From: Streptomyces sp. MBT53
GTDB lineage: Bacteria > Actinomycetota > Actinomycetes > Streptomycetales > Streptomycetaceae
Reading direction: 5' to 3'
Length of the DNA stretch: 33,711 nt
Assembly (NCBI RefSeq): GCF_016654115.1
Contig: NZ_JAEQAZ010000128.1
Coordinates: forward strand, 1-33,711
Positions 1 to 6,057 of the stretch are shown here, in pieces. The position numbers and the translations under genes are program-made. How positions within the stretch are numbered: the first letter of the stretch is position 1; every line of letters starts with the position of its first letter. The notes under the pieces were generated by a model that saw nothing but the letters and a program-made list of their open reading frames with translations, was not told the origin of the DNA and searched no databases.

Positions 1-545
1 TACGTTCCGACGATCGGGATGGAAAGGATCGTTCCGTTCACGACGGCGAGGCCGGTCCCGGAAAGGAGGTCGTCCGGGAGGTCGTATCCCGTCAGTCCCG
101 CGAACATGGCGAGGACCAGCAGCAGGAATCCGAGTACCCAGGTGACTTCGCGCGGTTTGCGGAAGGCGCCCGTGAAGAACACCCGCATCATGTGGGCGAG
201 TAGGGAGGCGACGAATATCAGAGCCGCCCAGTGGTGGGCCTGCCGGATCAGCAGACCGCCGCGGACGTCGAAGGATATGTGCAGGGTCGAGGCGAACGCC
301 TCCGACATCATCTGGCCGCGCAGCGGTGCGTAACTGCCGTTGTACTGAACCTCGTTCATCGACGGATGGAAGTAGAAGGTCAGATACACGCCCGTGACGA
401 CGAGAACGATGAAGCTGTAGAGGCATATCTCGCCCAGCAGGAACGACCAGTGGTCCGGAAAAGCCCGTCGCGCCTTCTCTCTGACCAGGCGACGGACGCC
501 CAGACGCCCGTCGGCCCAGTCGGCCACCTTTTCACCTTTGCCCAT
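1..545 (-). CDS. qcrB: QcrB-like cytochrome b subunit of a bc1-type complex (3' end outside window)
   Basis: The 181 codons present read like the N-terminal half of actinobacterial QcrB, the cytochrome b subunit of the menaquinol:cytochrome c oxidoreductase in the plasma membrane. Seen directly: a cytoplasmic N-terminus; a first membrane helix (LGEICLYSFIVLVVTGVYL); the motif STLHISFDVRGGLLIRQAHHW; and a second His 14 residues on (LLAHMMRVF). These two His match one b-haem ligand pair of the family. FRKPREVTWVLG and GYDLPDDLLSGTGL follow. The ATG at 545 has GAGGGGTGG upstream. It lies 14 nt after the Wbl gene on the same strand, so the two are probably one operon. No QcrC or QcrA partner lies upstream, so this looks like a stand-alone paralogue rather than the housekeeping qcrCAB locus. 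The remaining helices and haem ligands are off the window, so integrity cannot be judged. Confidence 0.9.
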   Translation of the reverse strand, partial: MGKGEKVADWADGRLGVRRLVREKARRAFPDHWSFLLGEICLYSFIVLVVTGVYLTFYFHPSMNEVQYNGSYAPLRGQMMSEAFASTLHISFDVRGGLLIRQAHHWAALIFVASLLAHMMRVFFTGAFRKPREVTWVLGFLLLVLAMFAGLTGYDLPDDLLSGTGLAVVNGTILSIPIVGT

Positions 546-559
546 GTCGCTGCCACCCC

Positions 560-820
560 TCACAGATCGCTCGGGCAGCCCTGTGCGCGAGATATGTCGA
601 GTCCGCGCATCGCACGGCGTTCCCTTTCCGTCGTTCCACCCCAGATACCGTCCGGCTGCCCCACGCGCATGGCCCATTCCAGACACTGGTCCGCGACGGG
701 ACACCTGCCGCACACGGCCTTCGCCTCGTCGATCTGCAGCAGAGTGAGACCGCTGTTCGATATGGGGAAGAAGAGATCGGGATCTACGTGCAGGCAGGCT
801 GCCCGCTCACGCCAATGCAT
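560..820 (-). CDS. WhiB-like (Wbl) iron-sulfur transcription regulator
   Basis: This 86-residue protein has the Wbl layout: C9, C37-x2-C40 and C46 as the four [4Fe-4S] ligands, then the GIWGGTT turn at 58-64 and a basic tail (ERERRAMRG). Family knowledge: Wbl proteins sense O2/NO or redox state through the cluster and act with sigma factors. ATG 820 (MHWRERAAC) is chosen because GAGGTGA lies about 10 nt upstream; an ORF extension to 925 would run across the promoter. The gene is the first of a Wbl-qcrB operon. It is preceded by a TGTCACA-N16-GGTC promoter, which implies control by the ECF41-type sigma factor nearby. An extra Cys (C82) sits near the C-terminus. It is shorter than WhiA/WhiB/WblA-type developmental proteins and I cannot place it in a named subgroup. 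Confidence 0.92.
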   Translation of the reverse strand: MHWRERAACLHVDPDLFFPISNSGLTLLQIDEAKAVCGRCPVADQCLEWAMRVGQPDGIWGGTTERERRAMRGLDISRAQGCPSDL

Positions 821-870
821 GGCATGGTCACCTCGTTCGGCAGTGAAACAGAAAGTGCGGTGCTGTCCTC

Positions 871-900
871 TAAGACCGGACAGCCGCCGGATGTGTGACA
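871..900 (-). promoter_or_regulatory. ECF41-type promoter P1 for Wbl-qcrB
   Basis: On the minus strand, -35 TGTCACA (900-894), exactly 16 nt, then -10 GGTC (877-874) followed by TTA. The published ECF41/SigJ consensus is TGTCACA-N16-CGTC. The implied start site lies near 866, giving a leader of about 45 nt before the Wbl ATG at 820. The same element recurs at 920, 2922 and 5333. Confidence 0.75.
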
Positions 901-919
901 CGCGATCATGGCGGGCCCG

Positions 920-949
920 TGTCACAAGGTCCGCGAGTCCCCGGTCTTA
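920..949 (+). promoter_or_regulatory. ECF41-type promoter P2 for sigma factor B
   Basis: Plus strand: TGTCACA (920-926), 16 nt, GGTC (943-946), then TTA. It mirrors P1. The predicted start site (about 952-955) falls on the Shine-Dalgarno-like AAGGGGTGAG before ATG 962. This argues against ATG 962 as the start of the downstream gene and for ATG 1010. Confidence 0.75.
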
Positions 950-1009
950 AGGGGTGAGCCCATGCCCCTGCCGTGTGCGGGGCCGTGCGGGCGAGAGGGC
1001 GGGTGGGAC

Positions 1010-1891
1010 ATGGACCAGGGTGATGCGGTACCGATCGCCGAGCTGTGGGAGGAGCGTCGGTTCCTGCTCGATGTCGCCCGCTGGATGCTGGGCGACCCGG
1101 GCGCGGCGGAGAGCGTCGTGGACGAGGCCTATCAGCGGTGGTACGGGCTGTCCGACGCGACGCGACGGCAGGTCACCGTCCCCAGGTCCTGGCTGGCCAA
1201 GACCGTCGGCGGGATCTGCCTGGGCCGGCTCGCACCGCCCGGCGGGGGTGCGCCCGGCCACCAGGAGGAGCGGGGGGTACGGCCGTCGGAGGTGGAGGAG
1301 GAGGCCGGCCGGGTCGTGCTGAACGCGCTGGAGTCGCTGCCGACGGCCGAGCGCGCGGCGTTCGTGTTCCGCGCCTTCGGGATGGCCCCCGGCACGGTCG
1401 CCGACATCGTGGGCCGCACGGAGCCGGAACTCGCCGAACTCGCCGGCCGGGCCAGACAGTGGCTGCGGTCGCAGCGCACCCGGTCCACGACGCCGCGACA
1501 GCACGACGCCGTGGTCCGCTCCGTGCGCCGGGCGTGCGTCACGGAGGACGGCGACCTGCTCACCTCGTTGCTGTGCCCGGACGTCACGGCGTTCTTCGAC
1601 GGCGGCGGCAAGATACGGGCGCTGACCGGACCGGTCCACGGCAGCCGGCCGGTCACCGACAACCTGCTGACCCTCCTGGCCCGCCGCCCGCACACCACCC
1701 TGACCACCCACTCCGTCAACGGCCGCACGGGCCTCGTCGCCCGCTACGGCCGCCAGGTCACCGCTGTCATCAGCCTCGACGTCGCGAGCGACCGTGTCGC
1801 CCAGTTCTGGGTCATGCTCAACCCCGACAAACTCCGGCGCTGGAACCAGCCCCGCACCGACGAGCCTTCTGGCTCGGACGCGAGGCCGTGA
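1010..1891 (+). CDS. ECF41-like sigma factor B with degenerate sigma regions and intact SnoaL-like domain
   Basis: This 293-residue protein has the layout of SigJ/ECF41: a sigma2-like part (about 10-75), a sigma4-like part (about 102-155, LESLPTAERAAFVFRAFGMAPGTVADIVGRTEPEL), then a SnoaL-like C-terminal domain (165-280). The C-terminal domain keeps the family signatures DGGGK (197-201) and NPDKL (271-275). The sigma2 part is worn: the usual AEDVVQETWLRW stretch reads AAESVVDEAYQRW, and the WLPEP linker motif is absent. It may be a weak sigma factor or a sigma-like regulator of its neighbour; that is inference. Start choice: ATG 962 has the better ribosome site (AAGGGGTGAG) but would lie only about 8 nt from the start site predicted from P2. 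ATG 1010 (GAGGGCGGGTGGG upstream) gives a normal leader. The gene converges on sigma factor A with a 28-nt gap. Confidence 0.85.
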   Translation: MDQGDAVPIAELWEERRFLLDVARWMLGDPGAAESVVDEAYQRWYGLSDATRRQVTVPRSWLAKTVGGICLGRLAPPGGGAPGHQEERGVRPSEVEEEAGRVVLNALESLPTAERAAFVFRAFGMAPGTVADIVGRTEPELAELAGRARQWLRSQRTRSTTPRQHDAVVRSVRRACVTEDGDLLTSLLCPDVTAFFDGGGKIRALTGPVHGSRPVTDNLLTLLARRPHTTLTTHSVNGRTGLVARYGRQVTAVISLDVASDRVAQFWVMLNPDKLRRWNQPRTDEPSGSDARP

Positions 1892-1919
1892 CAGCGGGGA
1901 GGACGTCACACCGCTGCCG

Positions 1920-2855
1920 TCACACACCGTCGGGCACCGCGCCGGGGAGGAACGCGGAACGGGAACGCGAATCGAGGAAGGCGGCGATCTTGCTCGGGGC
2001 GAACACCCACAGCACTTGGTGAATGCCGTGCTTCGAGGCGGTGGCGGTCATGAAGACGAGGGCCTCGCCGTCCCGGTGGATCACCACGCCCGTGGAGCCG
2101 TTGGCGTCGACCAGCTCGGGCACCGACTCCCGCCAGAGCTGCCGGTAGGCCGAGAGTCTGGCCACCCGGGCACGGCCCCGCACGGGTACTCGCGCACAGC
2201 CCCGCATGCCGTTGCCGTCGGAGAGGCTGACGACATCGGGCGCGAGTAGGGCCTCCAGAGACGCCACGTCTCCCGTGCGGGCCGCTGAGACGAAGGCGTT
2301 CAGAAGACGCCGGTGCTCGGCGGCGTCCACGTTCTGCCGCCGTTCGTCCGTCAGGTGCCGACGAGCCCGGCTGACGACCTTCCGTACATTGACGACGCTG
2401 AGTTCGAGTATCTCGGCGATCTCGGCGTAGGCGTAGTCGAACGCCTCGCGCAGTACATAGGCGGCGCGCTCGACGGGGTTCAGTTTCTCCAGCACCAGGA
2501 GCAGCGCCAGCTCCACGGCCTCGGCGCGCTGCGCGCCGACCTCGGGGTCCGCGCCGGTGTCGACGGGTTCCGGAAGCCACGGGCCGACGTAGGTCTCCCG
2601 TCGTACGCGCGCCGACTGCGCGACGTTGATGGCCAGACGGGTCGTCGCGCTGGAGAGGAAGGCCACGGGACTGACCACCACCGAACGGTCGGTCTTCTGC
2701 CAGCGCAGCCACACCTCCTGGACCACGTCCTCGGCTTCCACCGCGCTGCCGAGCATGCGGTAGGCGATGCCGAAGAGCCGCCTGCGGTGGCGTACGAAGA
2801 CGGCGACCGCCTCGTCGAGGTCCTCAAGTGGGGTGGGGGACGGTTCGACACACAT
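1920..2855 (-). CDS. ECF41/SigJ-type RNA polymerase sigma factor A
   Basis: This 311-residue ECF sigma factor has an inbuilt C-terminal regulator. Sigma2 (about 20-85) contains LFGIAYRMLGS and AEDVVQEVWLRW. The linker has the ECF41 motif WLPEP at 93-97. Sigma4 (about 115-168) contains LNPVERAAYVLREAFDYAYAEIAEILELSVVNVRKVVSRARRHL. A SnoaL-like domain follows from about 181. ECF41 factors lack a separate anti-sigma factor; their C-terminal domain adjusts activity. Here the domain's signatures are altered: DGGGK reads DGNGM (213-217) and NPDKL reads APSKI. ATG 2855 has CGGAGG upstream. A TGTCACA-N16-GGTC promoter precedes it, so it probably activates its own transcription and that of the other units with the element. 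ECF41 genes usually neighbour a carboxymuconolactone decarboxylase, oxidoreductase or epimerase gene; none is here. Confidence 0.93.
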   Translation of the reverse strand: MCVEPSPTPLEDLDEAVAVFVRHRRRLFGIAYRMLGSAVEAEDVVQEVWLRWQKTDRSVVVSPVAFLSSATTRLAINVAQSARVRRETYVGPWLPEPVDTGADPEVGAQRAEAVELALLLVLEKLNPVERAAYVLREAFDYAYAEIAEILELSVVNVRKVVSRARRHLTDERRQNVDAAEHRRLLNAFVSAARTGDVASLEALLAPDVVSLSDGNGMRGCARVPVRGRARVARLSAYRQLWRESVPELVDANGSTGVVIHRDGEALVFMTATASKHGIHQVLWVFAPSKIAAFLDSRSRSAFLPGAVPDGV

Positions 2856-2893
2856 GGTTCACTGGCCTCCGTTGCTCCGCTTCGTCCGCTGCA

Positions 2894-2922
2894 TAGACCA
2901 CGGCCGACAGGAACGTGTGACA
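2894..2922 (-). promoter_or_regulatory. ECF41-type promoter P3 for sigma factor A
   Basis: Minus strand: TGTCACA (2922-2916), 16 nt, GGTCTA (2899-2894). The predicted start site lies around 2890, about 35 nt before the ATG at 2855. This matches autoregulation, which is known for ECF41 members. Confidence 0.75.
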
Positions 2923-2983
2923 GAAAAGGACGATGTTTTTCGCGGAGCTGCGATTTCCCACTGTTCGACACACTGAGATGCCG

Positions 2984-3012
2984 TGTCTGACACTCGAAGC
3001 GCTGCATATGAT
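2984..3012 (+). promoter_or_regulatory. Possible promoter for the coiled-coil/winged-helix gene
   Basis: A good -10 hexamer TATGAT (3007-3012) lies 31 nt upstream of ATG 3043, with the implied start site just before the GGAGGGAGGGG ribosome site. The spacing-compatible -35 (TGTCTG, 2984-2989) is poor. CTGACA at 2987-2992 is better but only 14 nt away. No ECF41 element faces this gene. Confidence 0.3.
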
Positions 3013-3042
3013 GGCGACAAGGACTGAGGAGGGAGGGGACGC

Positions 3043-3522
3043 ATGGTCTCCGCGAGTGGTACGGCGCACAGCATCGAGGTCACCGCCGAGGGACTCCAGG
3101 AGGAACTCGCCCGGCTGCGGATCCAGAAGCTGGCACTGGAAAGGGAGTTGGCCGCGGTCGCGGCCCATCTCGACTCGGTTCAGCGTGCTCTCGGTGCCCT
3201 GGCCAGCGTGCTGTCGGTCTCGGCCGCCGACGGGCCGGCGGACGAACACACCGTGTCCGTCGCCACCCGGACGGGCAACGACGTTGAGCCGGACACGGAC
3301 GCGGACAAGCAGTACGGGAGGCTGACGGAGCAGATCATGGCGTACTTCGCCGAGGTCGGTGACATCGACGTACGGGCCCGGGACGTCGCCGCGGCACTCG
3401 ACCGTGACACCGACAGCGGAAGCATCAACGCGGTCCGCAGCACACTCGACCGCCTCGTCGCCGCCTCGCGGCTGCAGCGCGCCGGCCGGGGCCTGTACCG
3501 CGCCTGGCGTTCCCGGACCTGA
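3043..3522 (+). CDS. Uncharacterised protein: N-terminal coiled coil, C-terminal winged-helix-like domain
   Basis: A 159-residue soluble protein of no family I can name. Residues about 8-52 form a heptad-rich helix (EGLQEELARLRIQKLALERELAAVAAHLDSVQRAL), likely a dimerising coiled coil. A Ser/Thr/Asp-rich linker (58-90) follows. The C-terminus (about 92-155) looks like a winged helix: LTEQIMAYFAEVGDIDVRARDVAAALD, then SINAVRSTLDRLVAASRLQRAGRGLYRA, whose end resembles a wing hairpin. It could therefore be a small DNA-binding regulator; this is inference from secondary-structure pattern only. ATG 3043 has a strong GGAGGGAGGGG site. It is divergent from sigma factor A across a 187-nt gap that carries P3, so it may act on that gene. 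Confidence 0.8.
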   Translation: MVSASGTAHSIEVTAEGLQEELARLRIQKLALERELAAVAAHLDSVQRALGALASVLSVSAADGPADEHTVSVATRTGNDVEPDTDADKQYGRLTEQIMAYFAEVGDIDVRARDVAAALDRDTDSGSINAVRSTLDRLVAASRLQRAGRGLYRAWRSRT

Positions 3523-3540
3523 CGCGGTGGCGCGCGGCGG

Positions 3541-3921
3541 TCAACGCGACGAGCCCACGATCACCACGACGCAGGCGGTCATCGCCAGGGTGATCAGGGC
3601 CATCGCGACGAGTGTTCCCCGCAGCCACTGCCGGATCCGGGCCTGGTGCCGCGCCTCCATCGCGTCGAGGCGTTCGGCGATGTGGTCGGTCACCATGCGG
3701 GCGACGTGTCTCTGCTCGTCGACGTACCACTTCCCGATGTCCCGCTTCTGTTCGGGGGTGAGGCCGTCCACGCGTGTGGTGAGGTCCGTCAGGCGGCGGT
3801 TCGTCGCTCCCATGTGAGCCTCCTGGTACAGGAAGTCCTCGATGTCGGGCAGGCCGCGGGCGGCCTCCTCACGTGCGGTCATGGCGTACCCCCGATGGAA
3901 ACGAGAACCCCACATGGTCAT
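3541..3921 (-). CDS. Small C-terminally anchored membrane protein coupled to NDH-2
   Basis: A 126-residue protein: a charged, helical cytoplasmic part (residues 1-100, with EEAARGLPDIEDFLYQEAHMGATNRRL and a long basic/acidic helix DEQRHVARMVTDHIAERLDAMEARHQARIRQWL) and one hydrophobic helix at the C-terminus (about 103-122). I do not recognise a named family. Its ATG at 3921 overlaps the NDH-2 stop (ATGA, 3918-3921), so translation is probably coupled and the product may sit with the dehydrogenase at the membrane. An in-frame ATG at 3882 with CGGGGG upstream is an alternative start. A role as scaffold or anchor is inference. Confidence 0.78.
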   Translation of the reverse strand: MTMWGSRFHRGYAMTAREEAARGLPDIEDFLYQEAHMGATNRRLTDLTTRVDGLTPEQKRDIGKWYVDEQRHVARMVTDHIAERLDAMEARHQARIRQWLRGTLVAMALITLAMTACVVVIVGSSR

Positions 3922-5273
3922 GCCGCGCTGCCCTCCTTCGCCCGGTCGGCATCCGGGTCCTGCGTCCGACCGCTCGCGACGAAGGCGTCCCGCGGGTGCT
4001 GCACGGAGGCCAGGGAGACGAGATCCCGGCCCGTCACGGCCGCGGTGAGCCAGACCGCCAGAACGCGGATCTTCCGCTCCCAGCTGGGCACCGCCAGCAC
4101 GTGATAGCCCCGATGCATCAACCATGCCGGGAACCCCTTGATGACGATGCCCTTGTACTGGAAGATGCCCCGCCCGAGCCCCAGTGTCGCCACCACGCCC
4201 AGGCTGCTGTGCCGGTAGTCGCGGACGCGCCTGCCGCGCAGGTCGGCCACCAGGTTCTTGGCGAGGCGTCTGCCCTGCCGTACGGCGTGCTGGGCGTTGG
4301 GCACCGTGCGCGCGCCCGGCAGCGGCGAGGCGAGGTCGGGAACGGCCGCGTCGTCGCCGGCCGCCCACACGTCGGGCACCGGTTCGCCGTCGGTGCCCAC
4401 GCGCAGATCGGCGCGGACCAGCAGCAGGCCGTGCTCGTCGACGGGCAGGTCGGTGTGGTTGTGCACGACCGGGTTCGAGGCGTTGCCCGCGGTCCAGACG
4501 ATCAGCGTGGAGTCGTACTCCTGCCCGTCGGAGAGGACGACGTGGCCGCCCTCGGCGGACTGCAGCTGGGTGTTGAGGTGGACCTGCGCGCCCCGGCCTT
4601 CGAGGTGGCGCACGACCCAGGCGCCGGGTCCGTCGGTCACCTCGGGCAGGATGCGGTCCCTGGCCTCGACGAGGTGGAACGAGAGGTCGTCCGGGGTCAG
4701 TTCGGGATAGGAGCTGAGCATCGCGGTGGCCAGCGAGAGCAGTTCACCGAAGCCCTCGACGCCGGAGAACCCGCCGCCGACGAACGTGACGGTGAGCAGC
4801 TTTTGCCGCTCGGGGCCGGGCGGCAGCGACGCGGCCTGGTCGAACGCGGTCATCAGCCGGTCACGGATCGCCACCGCTTCCTCGACGTGCTTGAGGCCGA
4901 TGGCCTGCTGCGTGAGTCCGGGGATGGGGAAGGTACGGGTCACGGCGCCGGCGGTGACCACGAGGATGTCGTAGCGCACCTCGTAGGCGTCTCCGTGCAC
5001 CGGGCGGACGGTCACCGTGCGGTCCGCCGCCCGGATCTCGGTCACGGTCCCCGCGATCAGCCGGGTGCCGCTCAGGTGCCGGCGCAGCGAGACGACGGCG
5101 TGCCGTGCCTCCACCGAACCGGCCGCCACCTCGGGGAGGAAGGGCTGGTAGGTCATGTACGGGCGCGGGTCGACGACCGTGACCCGCGCCTCGCCCGGAC
5201 GCAGCTTCTTCTGCAGGCCCCATGCGGTGTAGAAGCCCGCGTAGCCGCCGCCGACGATCAGAATCTCTCGCAT
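3918..5273 (-). CDS. ndh: Type II NADH dehydrogenase (NDH-2), FAD/NAD(P)-dependent oxidoreductase
   Basis: A 451-residue two-dinucleotide-binding-domain flavoprotein of the NDH-2 family, which passes electrons from NADH to menaquinone without pumping protons. The FAD-binding GGGYAG lies at 8-13, PYMTYQPFLPEVAAG at 38-52, the NAD(P)H-binding VGGGFSGVE at 165-173, and the flavin-contacting WAAGDDAAV motif in the C-terminal third. The C-terminus has a hydrophobic, basic stretch (WERKIRVLAVWLTAAVTGRDL) suited to membrane association. Start: ATG 5273 (MREILIVGGG) has AGAGGGA just upstream. The longer in-frame ATG at 5300 would coincide with the start site predicted from the ECF41-type promoter at 5333-5305. 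The gene is first in an operon with the anchored membrane protein. NDH-2 bypasses complex I and would feed a bc1 complex such as the one QcrB belongs to. Confidence 0.92.
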   Translation of the reverse strand: MREILIVGGGYAGFYTAWGLQKKLRPGEARVTVVDPRPYMTYQPFLPEVAAGSVEARHAVVSLRRHLSGTRLIAGTVTEIRAADRTVTVRPVHGDAYEVRYDILVVTAGAVTRTFPIPGLTQQAIGLKHVEEAVAIRDRLMTAFDQAASLPPGPERQKLLTVTFVGGGFSGVEGFGELLSLATAMLSSYPELTPDDLSFHLVEARDRILPEVTDGPGAWVVRHLEGRGAQVHLNTQLQSAEGGHVVLSDGQEYDSTLIVWTAGNASNPVVHNHTDLPVDEHGLLLVRADLRVGTDGEPVPDVWAAGDDAAVPDLASPLPGARTVPNAQHAVRQGRRLAKNLVADLRGRRVRDYRHSSLGVVATLGLGRGIFQYKGIVIKGFPAWLMHRGYHVLAVPSWERKIRVLAVWLTAAVTGRDLVSLASVQHPRDAFVASGRTQDPDADRAKEGSAA

Positions 5274-5304
5274 GATTCCCTCTGCTTTGTCGTCCGTCAT
5301 CCTG

Positions 5305-5333
5305 TAGACCGCGCAGGCCGCTCAGATGTGACA
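5305..5333 (-). promoter_or_regulatory. ECF41-type promoter P4 for the NDH-2 operon
   Basis: Minus strand: TGTCACA (5333-5327), 16 nt, GGTCTA (5310-5305). The predicted start site is near 5299, leaving a leader of about 26 nt before ATG 5273. It sits in the 75-nt gap after the ssgA-like stop, so the NDH-2 operon has its own promoter. Confidence 0.75.
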
Positions 5334-5348
5334 TGCGTGGGCCGGTCA

Positions 5349-5801
5349 CTATCGAAGGGACTCACCGGGGTCGCTCAGGAGCTGGTGGACGGTCGCGTCC
5401 ACGTCGAGGTGGCATTCCTCGGTACCGGCGGGCACCAGCGCGAGGGTCTGCCGCAGGAAGGCCTCCACAGCCCGCGCCGGGGCGCTCACCACGACCGCCT
5501 CCTGCTTCGGACACGGGCACAGCGCGATGTGCACCCGGCCCGGGGCCCACGGACGCCGGGACGGCCAGACCTGGATGTCGCCGACACCGGCGAGCTTCTC
5601 CAGTCCGTCCAGGAGGAGTTCGCGGCCGACGACCCAACGCACGGTCGCGTCGGTGCACATGTGGAACGTCAGGGACACCGCGTAGGGATCGGCGCTGTCG
5701 TAGGACAGATCGAGCATCACAGGACGATCCACTCCTTCGGCGACGACCAGGCGGACAAGCATCCGCCACACCACCAGAGGGAAACTTTCGGGTTGTCTCA
5801 T
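5349..5801 (-). CDS. SsgA-like protein (SALP), sporulation/cell-division regulator family
   Basis: A 150-residue protein matching the SsgA family, found in sporulating actinomycetes, where members direct septum placement and cell-wall steps. Characteristic parts: VMLDLSYDSADPYAVSLTFH (28-47), VRWVVGRELLLDGL (54-67), GDIQVWPS (75-81), and the C-terminal SAPARAVEAFLRQTLALVPAGTE helix. Length is typical (about 130-145). The start is ATG 5801; an adjacent in-frame GTG at 5804 is equally possible, with GAGCGGTGA as ribosome site. It lies upstream of, and on the same strand as, the NDH-2 operon. A weaker ECF41-like element is 35 nt upstream of the start, which would link a morphological protein to the redox regulon. 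Confidence 0.9.
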   Translation of the reverse strand: MRQPESFPLVVWRMLVRLVVAEGVDRPVMLDLSYDSADPYAVSLTFHMCTDATVRWVVGRELLLDGLEKLAGVGDIQVWPSRRPWAPGRVHIALCPCPKQEAVVVSAPARAVEAFLRQTLALVPAGTEECHLDVDATVHQLLSDPGESLR

Positions 5802-5835
5802 CACATCACCGCTCGGTAAACCGGTGGGATCAAGG

Positions 5836-5862
5836 GAGCCCGGGGAGAAACACGGTGTGACG
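5836..5862 (-). promoter_or_regulatory. Possible weak ECF41-type promoter P5 for the ssgA-like gene
   Basis: Minus strand: CGTCACA (5862-5856), 16 nt, GCTC (5839-5836). Each box differs by one base from the other four sites. The position would give a leader of about 25 nt, in line with the others. Because of the two mismatches it could be chance. Confidence 0.35.
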
Positions 5863-5888
5863 CGTTGCGCGTCTGTTCGTGTGTTTCA

Positions 5889-5914
5889 GGGACATCCTGA
5901 TTCTGCGATGTCCC
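5889..5914. promoter_or_regulatory. Inverted repeat in the ssgA-like/LAL1 intergenic region
   Basis: Perfect 8-bp arms GGGACATC (5889-5896) and GATGTCCC (5907-5914) around 10 nt. They lie between divergent genes and have no T-run, so an operator is more likely than a terminator. Confidence 0.5.
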
Positions 5915-6057
5915 GTGGGGCCCGCGCCATCAGTCAAATGACCCTGGAGCCGCCGCACAGTCACGTTACTTATGTTCGGCCCCGTGGGCCGGGTACACGC
6001 TGAGCCCAAGCTTTCCCGCCGTGCAGTGGGAAAGACAGCCCAATGTACGGAGTCCTC

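Larger units (their letters stand above)
871..949. repeat. Palindromic divergent promoter region
   Basis: Two pairs of perfect 9-bp inverted arms share one axis at 910: TAAGACCGG (871-879) with CCGGTCTTA (941-949), and TGTGACACG (894-902) with CGTGTCACA (918-926). The arms contain the -10 and -35 elements of P1 and P2. The symmetry therefore comes from two outward-facing, identical promoters whose -35 boxes are only 19 nt apart. Confidence 0.85.

Noticed and set aside
908..1009. N-terminal extension of sigma factor B to 908 or 962
   Set aside because: The extension crosses or abuts the predicted start site of P2; ATG 962 has a good ribosome-like sequence but would leave almost no leader.
1868..1930. 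CGTCACA boxes on the plus strand near 1895 and 1911 that resemble ECF41 -35 elements
   Set aside because: They lie between and within the tails of two convergent genes, the only CGTC downstream is at 17 rather than 16 nt, and no gene follows on that strand.
1906..2712. Long ORF in another frame inside sigma factor A (and many similar long shadow ORFs, for example 3873-5819, 8976-11165, 16432-18132, 25080-27710)
   Set aside because: Arg/Pro/Gly-rich low-complexity translations typical of high-GC DNA read out of frame; the overlapping frame has clear domains.
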